Shown here: positions 18,275-26,826 of the stretch, piece by piece
Position numbering within the stretch: the stretch's first letter is position 1
Layout of the letters: each line of letters opens with the position of its first letter
From: an uncultured Saprospiraceae bacterium
Lineage (GTDB): Bacteria; Bacteroidota; Bacteroidia; Chitinophagales; Saprospiraceae
Assembly: GCA_938015805.1 (NCBI GenBank)
Contig: CALLXF010000026.1
Location: 23,568 to 87,567, forward strand
DNA length: 64,000 nt
Direction: 5' to 3'
Notes under the pieces: model-generated
The model's database searches: none
What the model was told of the DNA's origin: nothing
What the model saw: the letters and a program-made list of their open reading frames with translations, nothing else
Program-made: the position numbers and the translations under genes

Positions 18275-20077
18275 ATGAAAAGATTAACGATCACGTTATC
18301 GTTCGCACTGTTTTTTGCATGTACTTATGCACAAAATGTTGATAGTGTAGAATGGAAAAACAATAGCAAATTCTCAATTGGACTTCACTTAGGTGCTTCT
18401 CAATCAGGAACTGATACACACAGTTGGGGAAGACATGGAGAAGGTATTTTAGACAAAGCAGCTTTTGCTTTTGGTGCAAATGCGAGATACTCTTTATCTG
18501 ATAACCTTGGTCTTAGAGCAAACTTTTTTAGCACAAAAATCAGTGGAGATGATAACGATCTTACAGGTCCTTGTAATTCTCTTGATGCTGATGGAAACGA
18601 AACACCAGATGATGATGATAACCCATGTCATCAAAATAGAGGATGGTCATTCACCTCTCCACTTACTGAGGTAAGTTTAGACTTAGAGTGGGAACTATTT
18701 GGACATAAAAGAAATCAATCTGATGCCTTTTATGATGCAAATGGTAACAGAGTAAATGTGAGAAACATCATGATGAGTGATGCTACTTACTATGATAAAG
18801 ATGGTGACATCGCAGATCTTTCTTCTTTTGGAAAGACAAAGAAAGTAATTACTCCTTATTTTGGAATCGGTGCAGCTGCTACTTTTGTAAATCCTGATAT
18901 AGACTTCGGTGATACAGACGTACCAGGGAACGCAGCTTTTCTAGCTAATAAAGCTACAGATGAGGAAAACTTCAAAAAATTACAATGGCAGTTTCCTGTA
19001 ACTGCAGGTTTAAGATTTGATCTTACAGAAAAATTATTCCTAGATCTAGAAGCTAGAGGTGTATTACAGACTAGTGATATGTTAGACGGAATGGAAGCAG
19101 TTACTAATAATGGTAACGAATTAAACAATGATGATTCTTATCAGATGTTATTAGCTAGACTTTCTATTAGATTAGGAGGAATAGGAGATTCTGATAAAGA
19201 TGGAATCAACGATAATGTAGATCAGTGTCCTAATGAGCCGGGTTTAGTATCTCAGTGGGGATGTCCTGATACAGATGGTGACGGTATCATCGATAAGATG
19301 GATGCTTGTCCTAATGTACCTGGAATAAAAAGAATGAATGGTTGTGCAGATACAGATGGTGATAATATCGCTGACAATAAAGATGATTGTCCTAAAGTAG
19401 CAGGTATCGCTAGATTCAATGGTTGTCCTGATACAGACGGTGACGGTATCCAAGATAAAGATGACAAATGTGTAAACACTCCAGGTGAGAAAGCTTACAA
19501 CGGTTGTCCTGCTCCAGATAGAGATAAGGATGGTGTATTAGATGCAAATGATCCTTGTCCTGATACTTACGGAACAGTAAAAGGATGTCCTGATACAGAC
19601 GGTGACGGTATCATCGATATAGAAGATAAATGTCCTACCGTAAAAGGTATAGCTGCAGAAAAAGGTTGTCCTAAAAAGATAGTTAAACCAGCAGTTACAA
19701 GACCAGTTCTTTTAACATGTGAGACTATTTACTTTAACACTAACCAGTCTTCTGTAAGTAATAACACAAAAGATAGATACCTAGACTCTAAAGAAAATAT
19801 GGCGATCTTTAATAGAGCCTTAGCTAAATTAAAAGAAAACCCATCTTATAGAGCTGTAGTACAAGGTCATACAGATAGTAGAAATACCGAAGAATATAAC
19901 CAAGCTTTATCAGAAAGAAGAGCTAACGAAGTATTACAGGATCTTTTGAAAAAAGGATTTGATGCAAGCAGAACAAGTGCTGTAGGTTTTGGTGAGTTAT
20001 CCCCAGTATCATCTAATGATACTAAAGAAGGTAGAGCACAAAACAGAAGAGTAGAAATCTGTATCTACGATAGATAG
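18275..20077 (+). CDS. OmpA family outer-membrane protein with thrombospondin type 3 repeats
   Basis: A 600-aa outer-membrane protein. Signal peptide (about 1-19, MKRLTITLSFALFFACTYA), N-terminal beta-barrel (about 25-300), six Asp-rich calcium-binding TSP3 repeats of about 27 residues (pattern DTDGDGI.D..D.CP...G....GCP, about 305-465), then an OmpA/MotB-like peptidoglycan-binding domain (about 485-600; QGHTDSRNTEEYNQALSERRA, with the diaminopimelate-contact Asp and Arg). Links outer membrane to cell wall. The ATG at 18275 is preferred to an upstream TTG because it starts the signal peptide. Monocistronic: own promoter and a strong terminator. Confidence 0.95.
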   Translation: MKRLTITLSFALFFACTYAQNVDSVEWKNNSKFSIGLHLGASQSGTDTHSWGRHGEGILDKAAFAFGANARYSLSDNLGLRANFFSTKISGDDNDLTGPCNSLDADGNETPDDDDNPCHQNRGWSFTSPLTEVSLDLEWELFGHKRNQSDAFYDANGNRVNVRNIMMSDATYYDKDGDIADLSSFGKTKKVITPYFGIGAAATFVNPDIDFGDTDVPGNAAFLANKATDEENFKKLQWQFPVTAGLRFDLTEKLFLDLEARGVLQTSDMLDGMEAVTNNGNELNNDDSYQMLLARLSIRLGGIGDSDKDGINDNVDQCPNEPGLVSQWGCPDTDGDGIIDKMDACPNVPGIKRMNGCADTDGDNIADNKDDCPKVAGIARFNGCPDTDGDGIQDKDDKCVNTPGEKAYNGCPAPDRDKDGVLDANDPCPDTYGTVKGCPDTDGDGIIDIEDKCPTVKGIAAEKGCPKKIVKPAVTRPVLLTCETIYFNTNQSSVSNNTKDRYLDSKENMAIFNRALAKLKENPSYRAVVQGHTDSRNTEEYNQALSERRANEVLQDLLKKGFDASRTSAVGFGELSPVSSNDTKEGRAQNRRVEICIYDR

Positions 20078-20097
20078 TAGATAACTAAATAATATTC

Positions 20098-20130
20098 AAG
20101 GGGATTGGCATTTGTCGATCCCCTTTTTTT
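20098..20130 (+). terminator. Intrinsic terminator after the OmpA gene
   Basis: AAGGGGAT (20098-20105) pairs with ATCCCCTT (20118-20125), followed by a run of T, 20 bp after the stop codon. Confidence 0.85.
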
Positions 20131-20224
20131 ATGCCTTACGGCGAATGGTAAAAGTTTGTCGATTATCCCCGATTGTATTTTAAAAACTCTATTTTAGGAG
20201 GTTTAAAGAAAAACAATCTACTCT

Positions 20225-21598
20225 ATGGATAAACTACGAGATCAGCCACAGTTGTTTGGTCACCCGATCGGGTTATACGTCTTATTTTTTACTGAAATGT
20301 GGGAGCGATTCTCCTATTATGGTATGCGAGCAATCCTTGTCTTGTACATCACGTCCAAAACAATCGGTGAAAACCCTGGAATGGGCTGGACAGATGGAGA
20401 GGCACTCGTACTATACGGATGGTATACCATGCTCGTATATGTTGCATCCATTCCAGGAGGAATCATAGCTGATAAAATCATAGGTCAAAAAAAGGCTGTT
20501 CTATGGGGAGGAATTATTTTAGTTGCTGGTCATACTATTTTAGCGATTACACAAGACTGGGCATTTTATACTGGACTAGGATTAATTATAGCTGGTGTAG
20601 GATTGCTAAAGCCTAATATTTCTACTATGGTCGGGGGCCTATATGACACTAATGATGAAAGAAGGGATAAAGGATTTACTATTTTCTACATAGGTATCAA
20701 CGTTGGTGCTTTTCTATCTAGTTTAATAGTAGGGTATGTTGGAGAGTACATTGGATGGCATTATGGATTTGGACTTGCAGGAATCGGTATGCTAGCAGGA
20801 CTATTAGTCTATGTGTGGGGTCTAAAACATTTAAAACTCGTGGGTAACTATTTAGGGGAAGCAGATAATCCACAAAAAGAAGAACTAAATAAACCATTGA
20901 CGAAAGTCGAGAAAGATAGAATGATTGTAATGTTCCTATCCTTCCTACTGATCATCGTTTTCTGGGGAGCGTTCGAACAAGCAGGGGGGCTAATGAATCT
21001 TTATGCCGACAATAAAACAGATAGAATGCTGATGGGATGGGAAGTTCCAGCATCATGGTTCCAATCTGTCAATGCATTTTTTATCATTACACTAGGAACA
21101 GCTGTTGCTGGTTTTTGGTATAGATGGAAAATGAAAGGGAAAGAAGGGTCTTCTCTATTTAAAATGGCAATCGGTCTTATAATTATGGGTCTGGGTTTTA
21201 TGTTTATGAGATTTGCAGCTCAAGAATTTGAAGCCACAGGATCATCTGCTATGTACTGGTTAATACTTGCCTACCTACTACACACAATCGGAGAATTATG
21301 TGCCTCTCCTGTTGCATTATCTTTTATAACTAAACTGGCTCCCGTAAAATATGCCTCCCTTATGATGGGAGCTTACTTTGCAGCTACGGGACTTGGAAAT
21401 AAGGTAGCCGGATTAGTAGGATCAGCAGCAGAAGGAGCTGGCGAAAAAGCAATTTTTACTGGTATTGTGATATTTACAGTTTCGGTAGGACTAATTGTAC
21501 TAGCTCTATTAAAACCTTTAAAAAGATTAACCCACGGTGCAGAAGATTTAGTCCTAGATGACAATGACGAGGCCGAGGGATTCGAATTAGCATCATAA
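20225..21598 (+). CDS. POT/PTR family proton-coupled oligopeptide transporter (first copy)
   Basis: A 457-aa major facilitator of the POT (PF00854) family. The signature FFTEMWERFSYYGMRAILVLY (ExxERFxYYG) is in helix 1, GLGLIIAGVGLLKPNISTMVGGLY is in helix 4 and FYIGINVGAFLSSLIVGYVGE in helix 5, with HTIGELCASPVALSFITKLAP in the C-terminal half. Imports di- and tripeptides with protons across the inner membrane. It is followed after 26 bp by a second POT gene and likely cotranscribed. An AGGAGG stands about 25 nt upstream of the ATG, too far to be a normal ribosome site. Confidence 0.95.
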   Translation: MDKLRDQPQLFGHPIGLYVLFFTEMWERFSYYGMRAILVLYITSKTIGENPGMGWTDGEALVLYGWYTMLVYVASIPGGIIADKIIGQKKAVLWGGIILVAGHTILAITQDWAFYTGLGLIIAGVGLLKPNISTMVGGLYDTNDERRDKGFTIFYIGINVGAFLSSLIVGYVGEYIGWHYGFGLAGIGMLAGLLVYVWGLKHLKLVGNYLGEADNPQKEELNKPLTKVEKDRMIVMFLSFLLIIVFWGAFEQAGGLMNLYADNKTDRMLMGWEVPASWFQSVNAFFIITLGTAVAGFWYRWKMKGKEGSSLFKMAIGLIIMGLGFMFMRFAAQEFEATGSSAMYWLILAYLLHTIGELCASPVALSFITKLAPVKYASLMMGAYFAATGLGNKVAGLVGSAAEGAGEKAIFTGIVIFTVSVGLIVLALLKPLKRLTHGAEDLVLDDNDEAEGFELAS

Positions 21599-21624
21599 TA
21601 AAAATATAAACTAACTGTATAAAT

Positions 21625-23379
21625 ATGAATTCTATTAAATCATTTGATATAAAACCTGATGTACTAGGACATCCGTCCCAGCTCTTTGTATTATTCTTTA
21701 CAGAAATGTGGGAACGTTTTTCATACTATGGTATGAGAGCCTTACTAGTAATGTTTTTTACTGCAGCACTTATGGATCAAGGCTGGGGATGGCCAAGAGA
21801 ACACGCTTATGCTATTTTTGGTACTTACACATCTCTCGTTTATCTATCTTGTCTACTAGGTGGATACATGGCCGATAATAAAATTGGTTATCGATACGCA
21901 GTACTATTAGGAGCTATACTTATGACTATAGGTCATGGATGCATGGCATTAGAAACTCCGTTTTTTATATATGCAGGATTAGGATTTTTAGTGATGGGAA
22001 GTGGCTTTTTCAAGCCGAACATCACATCTATCATTTCCGAAATGTATAAAGATCATTCTGAGAAAAAGGATGGAGCTTACACTATTTTTTACATGGGTGT
22101 AAACGCTGGAGCATTTCTGGGGATTCTATTATGTGGATACTTAGGGGAGACCGTAGGCTGGTCACTAGGTTTTGGACTAGCAGGAATATTCATGCTATTC
22201 GGTTTGTTGCAGTTCTGGTTTGCTCAGGGGATCTTTGGTGATATAGGACTTAAACCTACTAAAACTGATGCAGATCGTGTATTAGAAGAAGGAGAAACTC
22301 ATTTTAATTACTTTACACCTGCTCAGAAAGTACTGGGTGGATTATCAGCCTTTTTAGGGTTAGTGTGGATTTTTAACGATCCGATTTCTAAAATATCTGG
22401 AGGCGAAACTAATATCGTGGGTTTTCTAGACGGAGTTGTCGGAAGTGTTAGTGGTTCTAATGTATTAATCCTTACTGCCCTTGCTTGTTTTATTGCAGTA
22501 TTAGCTATGCGTATTCCTAAGTATGCTCCTGTTGTAAGAGATAGAATGCTTGCGGTTATTTTCTTTGCGTTCGTTACGGTTTTTTTCTGGGCTCTTTTTG
22601 AACAAGCTCCATCATCCCTTACGATCTTTGCAAAAGATTATACGGCTAGAGGACTCGTAGGAAATGGAGCTCTTACGTTTAAAATTGTTAATTCACTAAT
22701 GACCATAATCCCACTATCGATAATTACATGGGTCCTCTTTTTATTATTTAAAAAGACTTTTAAAAACTATGCTTTATCTAATATCATTTTATCAATAAGT
22801 TTTGTGATCATCTGGGCTATAGCCATATGGATGTTATATACAGAATTCCAAAAAGATACTACTGAAGTTCCTGCCTCTTGGTTTGGAGTATTAAATTCAT
22901 TATACATTATTGCCTTCGCACCATTATTTTCTAAGTGGTGGGAAAGCAAATACAACCCTAATGCCAATATGAAATATGCTATAGGTATGTTTCTTTTAGG
23001 ATTAGGAATGGCAGTGGTAGCTATCGGATCAGCGGGTATAGCTCCAGGAGCAGAAACTGCTGCTGTCAGTATTTTCTGGCTTGTACTGGTTTATCTATTC
23101 CATACTTTAGGTGAATTATGTGTATCTCCAGTGGCACTGTCTTATGTGAGTAAACTGGTTCCAGGACGTATGATTGCATTTATGTTTGGGATGTGGTACA
23201 TAGCAGTTGCTATCGGAATGAAACTGGCAGGAGTATTTGGAGAAGTATCAGAAGGTATTGCCAAAGAATATGGACTAAGCACTTTCTTTTGGATTCTGAC
23301 TGGAGTAGCCATGATACTTGCAGTGCTCTCAGCAGTCCTTTATCCTGTAGTTAAAAAACTAATGCACGGTATAAGATAA
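21625..23379 (+). CDS. POT/PTR family proton-coupled oligopeptide transporter (second copy)
   Basis: A 584-aa POT transporter, paralogous to its neighbour but about 125 residues longer. It shares FFTEMWERFSYYGMRALLVMF, MGSGFFKPNITSIISEMYK, FYMGVNAGAFLGILLCGYLGE and HTLGELCVSPVALSYVSKLVP. The extra length is in the central part (about 230-420), where additional hydrophobic segments are inserted between the two six-helix bundles, as in 14-helix bacterial POTs. Probably has a different peptide size or affinity range from the first copy. It ends the transcription unit at a strong terminator. Confidence 0.95.
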   Translation: MNSIKSFDIKPDVLGHPSQLFVLFFTEMWERFSYYGMRALLVMFFTAALMDQGWGWPREHAYAIFGTYTSLVYLSCLLGGYMADNKIGYRYAVLLGAILMTIGHGCMALETPFFIYAGLGFLVMGSGFFKPNITSIISEMYKDHSEKKDGAYTIFYMGVNAGAFLGILLCGYLGETVGWSLGFGLAGIFMLFGLLQFWFAQGIFGDIGLKPTKTDADRVLEEGETHFNYFTPAQKVLGGLSAFLGLVWIFNDPISKISGGETNIVGFLDGVVGSVSGSNVLILTALACFIAVLAMRIPKYAPVVRDRMLAVIFFAFVTVFFWALFEQAPSSLTIFAKDYTARGLVGNGALTFKIVNSLMTIIPLSIITWVLFLLFKKTFKNYALSNIILSISFVIIWAIAIWMLYTEFQKDTTEVPASWFGVLNSLYIIAFAPLFSKWWESKYNPNANMKYAIGMFLLGLGMAVVAIGSAGIAPGAETAAVSIFWLVLVYLFHTLGELCVSPVALSYVSKLVPGRMIAFMFGMWYIAVAIGMKLAGVFGEVSEGIAKEYGLSTFFWILTGVAMILAVLSAVLYPVVKKLMHGIR

Positions 23380-23401
23380 CCGTCGTAAATTATATAATCA
23401 T

Positions 23402-23431
23402 AAAAAGGCTCAGAATATTCTGGGCCTTTTT
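23402..23431. terminator. Bidirectional terminator between POT and DUF3108 genes
   Basis: An almost perfect 30-bp palindrome, AAAAAGGC-T-CAGAAT meeting ATTCTG-G-GCCTTTTT, with one wobble pair. It has T-tracts on both strands and serves both the rightward POT operon and the leftward genes; the minus-strand stop codon of the DUF3108 gene overlaps its end. Confidence 0.9.
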
Positions 23432-24231
23432 TATTCGACGTAAGTCTTATACTCTTTTAAACCTATAGCAGAAACTAATATTGCTTTTACTGATCCGATA
23501 GAAACAGGAGATTCTATTAGTAATGGAATTCTGTTTTTGTCATTGGAGACCCAGATATTCATTTTAGAGTTTTCGTCAAAAACTTCCCCTGCGACTACCT
23601 CTGGAATCAAATGTATCGTTTCCTGCTTACCTAAACCTTTAATCTTTTTACGCTTCCTTTTACCTATCTCCAATTTTAAATTAAATTCCTCGCGATCAAA
23701 AAATACACTAAACGGTATAACGCTACCCTCTCCTTTATTTTCTAAATCTAAATTTCTTACATTATATAAAATAGAAATAATATCATGAGCACAGTTACTT
23801 AGATGTTCCTCATATGGTAGCGATGTTTCTCTAGTTTTGCCTAATGAACCTACAGCTCTGTTTTCCATATGATTAAAACTAATACTATCATATCGTACAT
23901 AACTACCCTCCTTTATTTTGCGTATAAAATTCTTAGGCATCCCGGTAGTTTTATCGATACGAGAAAAAAAGTAATCATCCACTTCAAAAAAAGAATTATA
24001 AGAATCAAAGGTCTTTCCAACTACCTCTATCAAATAATTCTGCTCGATCTCTTTTACAGAAAATCTAACCTCTCCTGCAGGAATCCAAACAAATTTCCAA
24101 TTATAATAAAGACGATACTTTAATACTTCGCCAGAAGAAAAACGATCTTGCTTGTATGTGCAAGCTACGTCCTGAGCAAACAACAGAGACACACTAAAAA
24201 TTAAGCCTAATACTATACTACTCTTTCTCAT
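23431..24231 (-). CDS. DUF3108 domain-containing exported protein
   Basis: A 266-aa protein with a signal peptide (MRKSSIVLGLIFSVSLLFAQ) followed by a DUF3108 domain: SSGEVLKYRLYYNWKFVWIPAGEVRFSV near the start and WVSNDKNRIPLLIESPVSIGSVKAIL near the end. Predicted periplasmic or outer-membrane-facing beta-rich fold; the biochemical role of the family is not established. Its start overlaps the end of the upstream LPG-synthase-like membrane protein gene by 14 bp, so the two are cotranslated and may act together at the envelope. Confidence 0.85.
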   Translation of the reverse strand: MRKSSIVLGLIFSVSLLFAQDVACTYKQDRFSSGEVLKYRLYYNWKFVWIPAGEVRFSVKEIEQNYLIEVVGKTFDSYNSFFEVDDYFFSRIDKTTGMPKNFIRKIKEGSYVRYDSISFNHMENRAVGSLGKTRETSLPYEEHLSNCAHDIISILYNVRNLDLENKGEGSVIPFSVFFDREEFNLKLEIGKRKRKKIKGLGKQETIHLIPEVVAGEVFDENSKMNIWVSNDKNRIPLLIESPVSIGSVKAILVSAIGLKEYKTYVE

Positions 24232-25219
24232 ATCCTAACGATCCTAGGATGTTTGTTTTTAAAACGAAAAATAATCCTAAAAGGGATGGAATAATCAAAT
24301 TAATAATCCAAAGTAAATAAGATGCAGATAAGATACCGAGTGAATTGTTATCAAATTGCCCCCAAATAAATAAGGCAATCTCACCTCTTGCAGCAATTCC
24401 GATAAGTGGAGGAAGTGGAATTCCTGTCTGTAATAAATAGATAAGAGATACTCCTGTAATTCCAGTTACCCAATCGATGTCGATTCCAAAAAAGAATAAA
24501 ATCATTACATATTGCAATACATAAATAACGTATCTCATGAGTGACCAATTAATCACTGCAATTTTAGTTTGTATTGGAATGGCTTTTAGATAACGTAAGC
24601 GATCCAAAATAGGCTTAAGCATTTTCTTTAAACCTAAATCCGCAAGCACGTTTTTAACTTTTCTGAGATTAGTACCCAAAAAATAGAGTAGAACGAGTAA
24701 TATAAACCCAGCTAAAGCTATAAAAATAAGATATCGCTGATCAAATTCTAAAACATTACTCTGTAAAAATATCACTGCTCCTACGAGACCTAATGCGACA
24801 TTTACCATATTCTGAGCAATACTACAAAGAAAAGTGGACGACACGCCTTCCCAGTTAAATTTAGATGGTAATACTAGAATCCTACCTCCATATTCTCCTA
24901 TACGTTGTGGTGTTATAATCCCTAAGGACAAACCTGACAATATTCCCTTAAATGCCTCTTTAAAATTTAGGTTGTAAAAAGATTTTACGAGTAATTGCCA
25001 CTTTCTAGTTTCTAATAACCAGTTTACTGGCATCAAAAAGAGACAACCGATAAACCAAAATTTACTAGATTGAGAAAACTGTAAAACAAAAGCGTTATAT
25101 AACTCAGTGACATCACCTTTCCCTATAACTTGTTTATATATAAAATAGATTACTATAAAAAACACCATGAACTTGATGCTCGGATTTATAAACTTACGTG
25201 CAGATGATTCTTTTTTCAA
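24218..25219 (-). CDS. LPG-synthase-like integral membrane protein (UPF0104 / PF03706)
   Basis: A 333-aa membrane protein of about eight helices resembling the flippase-like transmembrane half of lysylphosphatidylglycerol synthase, with the family segments NWLLETRKWQLLV and GILSGLSLGIITPQRIGEYGGR. The cytosolic aminoacyl-transfer domain of MprF is absent, so it is not expected to aminoacylate lipid; stand-alone members are thought to move lipids or their head groups. It is coupled to the DUF3108 gene and divergent from ruvC across 63 bp. Confidence 0.85.
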   Translation of the reverse strand: MKKESSARKFINPSIKFMVFFIVIYFIYKQVIGKGDVTELYNAFVLQFSQSSKFWFIGCLFLMPVNWLLETRKWQLLVKSFYNLNFKEAFKGILSGLSLGIITPQRIGEYGGRILVLPSKFNWEGVSSTFLCSIAQNMVNVALGLVGAVIFLQSNVLEFDQRYLIFIALAGFILLVLLYFLGTNLRKVKNVLADLGLKKMLKPILDRLRYLKAIPIQTKIAVINWSLMRYVIYVLQYVMILFFFGIDIDWVTGITGVSLIYLLQTGIPLPPLIGIAARGEIALFIWGQFDNNSLGILSASYLLWIINLIIPSLLGLFFVLKTNILGSLGYEKE

Positions 25220-25282
25220 TTATATGGAATAATTATATAATTCTAAGGTATACATCATATATGTATTAATTTTACTACGAGC

Positions 25283-25837
25283 ATGGAAAAATATAAAATT
25301 TTAGGAGTTGACCCCGGTACAAATATTTTAGGCTATGGTCTTTTAGAGGTAGAAGGTAAAAAAATTAGGCTCATTACGATGGGTGTTATAAAACTTACCT
25401 CGTACCCTAATCACCAGACAAAACTAAAAGAGATATACTTACAACTACAGGAAATCATAGAAGTGTACTTACCTAAAACGCTGGCCGTAGAGGCTCCTTT
25501 CTTTGGGAAAAACGTACAATCTATGTTAAAACTAGGCCGTGCTCAAGGAGTAGCTATGGCTGCAGCTATTACGATGGGACTGGAGATAGTGGAATATTCC
25601 CCAAAAGAGATAAAAAAGTCCGTTACAGGTAATGGTAATGCCTCCAAAGAGCAACTAGCAGCCATGCTCACAAGTATTTTGGGTAAAAAAATGGAATCTA
25701 AATATTTAGATGCTAGTGATGCGGTTGCAGCGGCATATACTTATTTTAATAAGTCTACAGGCCCACTTAAGGGTAAAAAAGCATTTACTGGATGGGATAG
25801 TTTTATTAAGGATAATCCTAAAAAATTAGCTAAATAG
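25283..25837 (+). CDS. ruvC: Holliday junction resolvase RuvC
   Basis: A 184-aa crossover-junction endodeoxyribonuclease that cuts Holliday junctions with RuvAB during recombination repair. Four acidic catalytic residues are in place: D10 (GVDPGT), E70 (LAVEAPFF), D143 and D146 (YLDASDAVAAAY). Helix KNVQSMLKLGRAQGV and SPKEIKKSVTGNGNASKEQ are also typical. It is convergent with the HIT gene, overlapping it by 8 bp; ruvA and ruvB are not adjacent. Confidence 0.97.
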   Translation: MEKYKILGVDPGTNILGYGLLEVEGKKIRLITMGVIKLTSYPNHQTKLKEIYLQLQEIIEVYLPKTLAVEAPFFGKNVQSMLKLGRAQGVAMAAAITMGLEIVEYSPKEIKKSVTGNGNASKEQLAAMLTSILGKKMESKYLDASDAVAAAYTYFNKSTGPLKGKKAFTGWDSFIKDNPKKLAK

Positions 25838-26222
25838 CTTGACTAATTTTAAAGGCTATTTCTGCCATTTCATCAGGGTTTATATTGAGCTTAGGACGAG
25901 TAATATTAAAAACAGCCTCTTCCTCAAAAGGAATAAGATGGATATGTGCATGGGGCACTTCCGTGCCAATGACTAAAGAACCGACCCGTTTACAAGGAAT
26001 AACCTTTTTTATTCCAACAGCAACCTTTTTTGCAAAAATATGAAGGGCTGCGATCTGGGCATCAGATAAATCAAAAATATAATCCTCCTCTATTTTAGGA
26101 ATTACTAAAGTATGACCTTTTACGAGTGGGTTTATATCTAAAAAGGCATAGTGCTGATTATCTTCTGCTATCTTATAAGAAGGGATATCTCCGTTAATTA
26201 TTTTTGTAAATATACTGGACAT
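25830..26222 (-). CDS. HIT family protein (histidine triad nucleotide hydrolase)
   Basis: A 130-aa histidine-triad protein with the motif HAHIHLIPF near the C-terminus and the N-terminal pattern SSIFTKIINGDIPSYKIAEDNQHYAFLDINPLVKGHTLVIPK, typical of HinT/HIT hydrolases that split nucleoside phosphoramidates or related dinucleotides. The second ATG (MSSIF) is chosen because it lies directly after the greA stop codon and matches family N-termini; an ATG four codons upstream is possible. Cotranscribed with greA. Confidence 0.93.
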   Translation of the reverse strand: MSSIFTKIINGDIPSYKIAEDNQHYAFLDINPLVKGHTLVIPKIEEDYIFDLSDAQIAALHIFAKKVAVGIKKVIPCKRVGSLVIGTEVPHAHIHLIPFEEEAVFNITRPKLNINPDEMAEIAFKISQAI

Positions 26223-26223
26223 A

Positions 26224-26697
26224 CTATATGCCAATATCTAAAATCTCAAATTCCATGTTTCCTCGTGGCGTCATCACAGTAGCAACTTCTCCTATTTTTT
26301 TTCCTAACAACCCTTTTCCTATAGGAGAAGTGACGGATATTTTTTTACTTTTTAGATCAGCCTCGGACTCAGAAACTAAGTTATAAGTCAGCTCTGCACC
26401 ATTTGCCTTATTCTTTATTTTTACTTTACATAAGACCGTAACTTTAGAAGTATCTATATCACTTATGTCGAGTATTCTAGCATTAGATAGGACTTTTTCC
26501 ATCTCATTTATCTTGAGCTCGAGCATACCTTGGGCATCTTTAGCAGCATCATACTCGGCATTCTCAGAAAGATCTCCTTTTTCTCTTGCCTCTCCTATCG
26601 CCTTAGCTATTTCTTGTCTACCTGTAGTCTTTAGTTTTTCTAGTTCTCCTGAAAGTTTATCATACCCTTCCTGAGTCATATAATTTATACCGGACAT
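26224..26697 (-). CDS. greA: Transcription elongation factor GreA
   Basis: A 157-aa factor that rescues backtracked RNA polymerase by stimulating transcript cleavage. The N-terminal coiled coil (about 1-75) has the acidic tip GDLSENAEYDAA; the C-terminal FKBP-like domain ends GKLLGKKIGEV-type sequence (here GKGLLGKKIGEVATVMTPRGNMEFEILDI). Length matches E. coli GreA (158). It is first in a two-gene unit with the HIT gene. A 10-bp inverted repeat lies 25 bp upstream of its start. Confidence 0.97.
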   Translation of the reverse strand: MSGINYMTQEGYDKLSGELEKLKTTGRQEIAKAIGEAREKGDLSENAEYDAAKDAQGMLELKINEMEKVLSNARILDISDIDTSKVTVLCKVKIKNKANGAELTYNLVSESEADLKSKKISVTSPIGKGLLGKKIGEVATVMTPRGNMEFEILDIGI

Positions 26698-26721
26698 TGT
26701 AAAATATTTTCTAATTTAAAA

Positions 26722-26746
26722 TTTATAACTGCACATCAGTTATAAA
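26722..26746. promoter_or_regulatory. Ten-bp inverted repeat upstream of greA
   Basis: TTTATAACTG (26722-26731) and CAGTTATAAA (26737-26746) are perfect arms around CACAT. It lies 25 bp before the greA ATG and directly after the PorV terminator. It may be an operator or 5'-leader hairpin for greA, or a second terminator hairpin for the PorV operon (the minus strand continues TTTTAAATT). Confidence 0.5.
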
Positions 26747-26750
26747 AGCA

Positions 26751-26783
26751 AAACGCTTCTATCTTAAAGATAGAAACGCTTTG
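26751..26783 (-). terminator. Terminator of the TonB receptor / T9SS cargo / PorV operon
   Basis: Minus-strand hairpin with a perfect 9-bp core (TTCTATCTT pairing with AAGATAGAA on the plus strand) and extended partly paired GCG arms, followed on the minus strand by GCGTTTTGCTTTT. It is about 45 bp past the PorV-family stop codon. Confidence 0.7.
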
Positions 26784-26826
26784 TATTACTTAAAAATAGT
26801 ATTTTTTATAAAAAAGTTCCTAAGTC

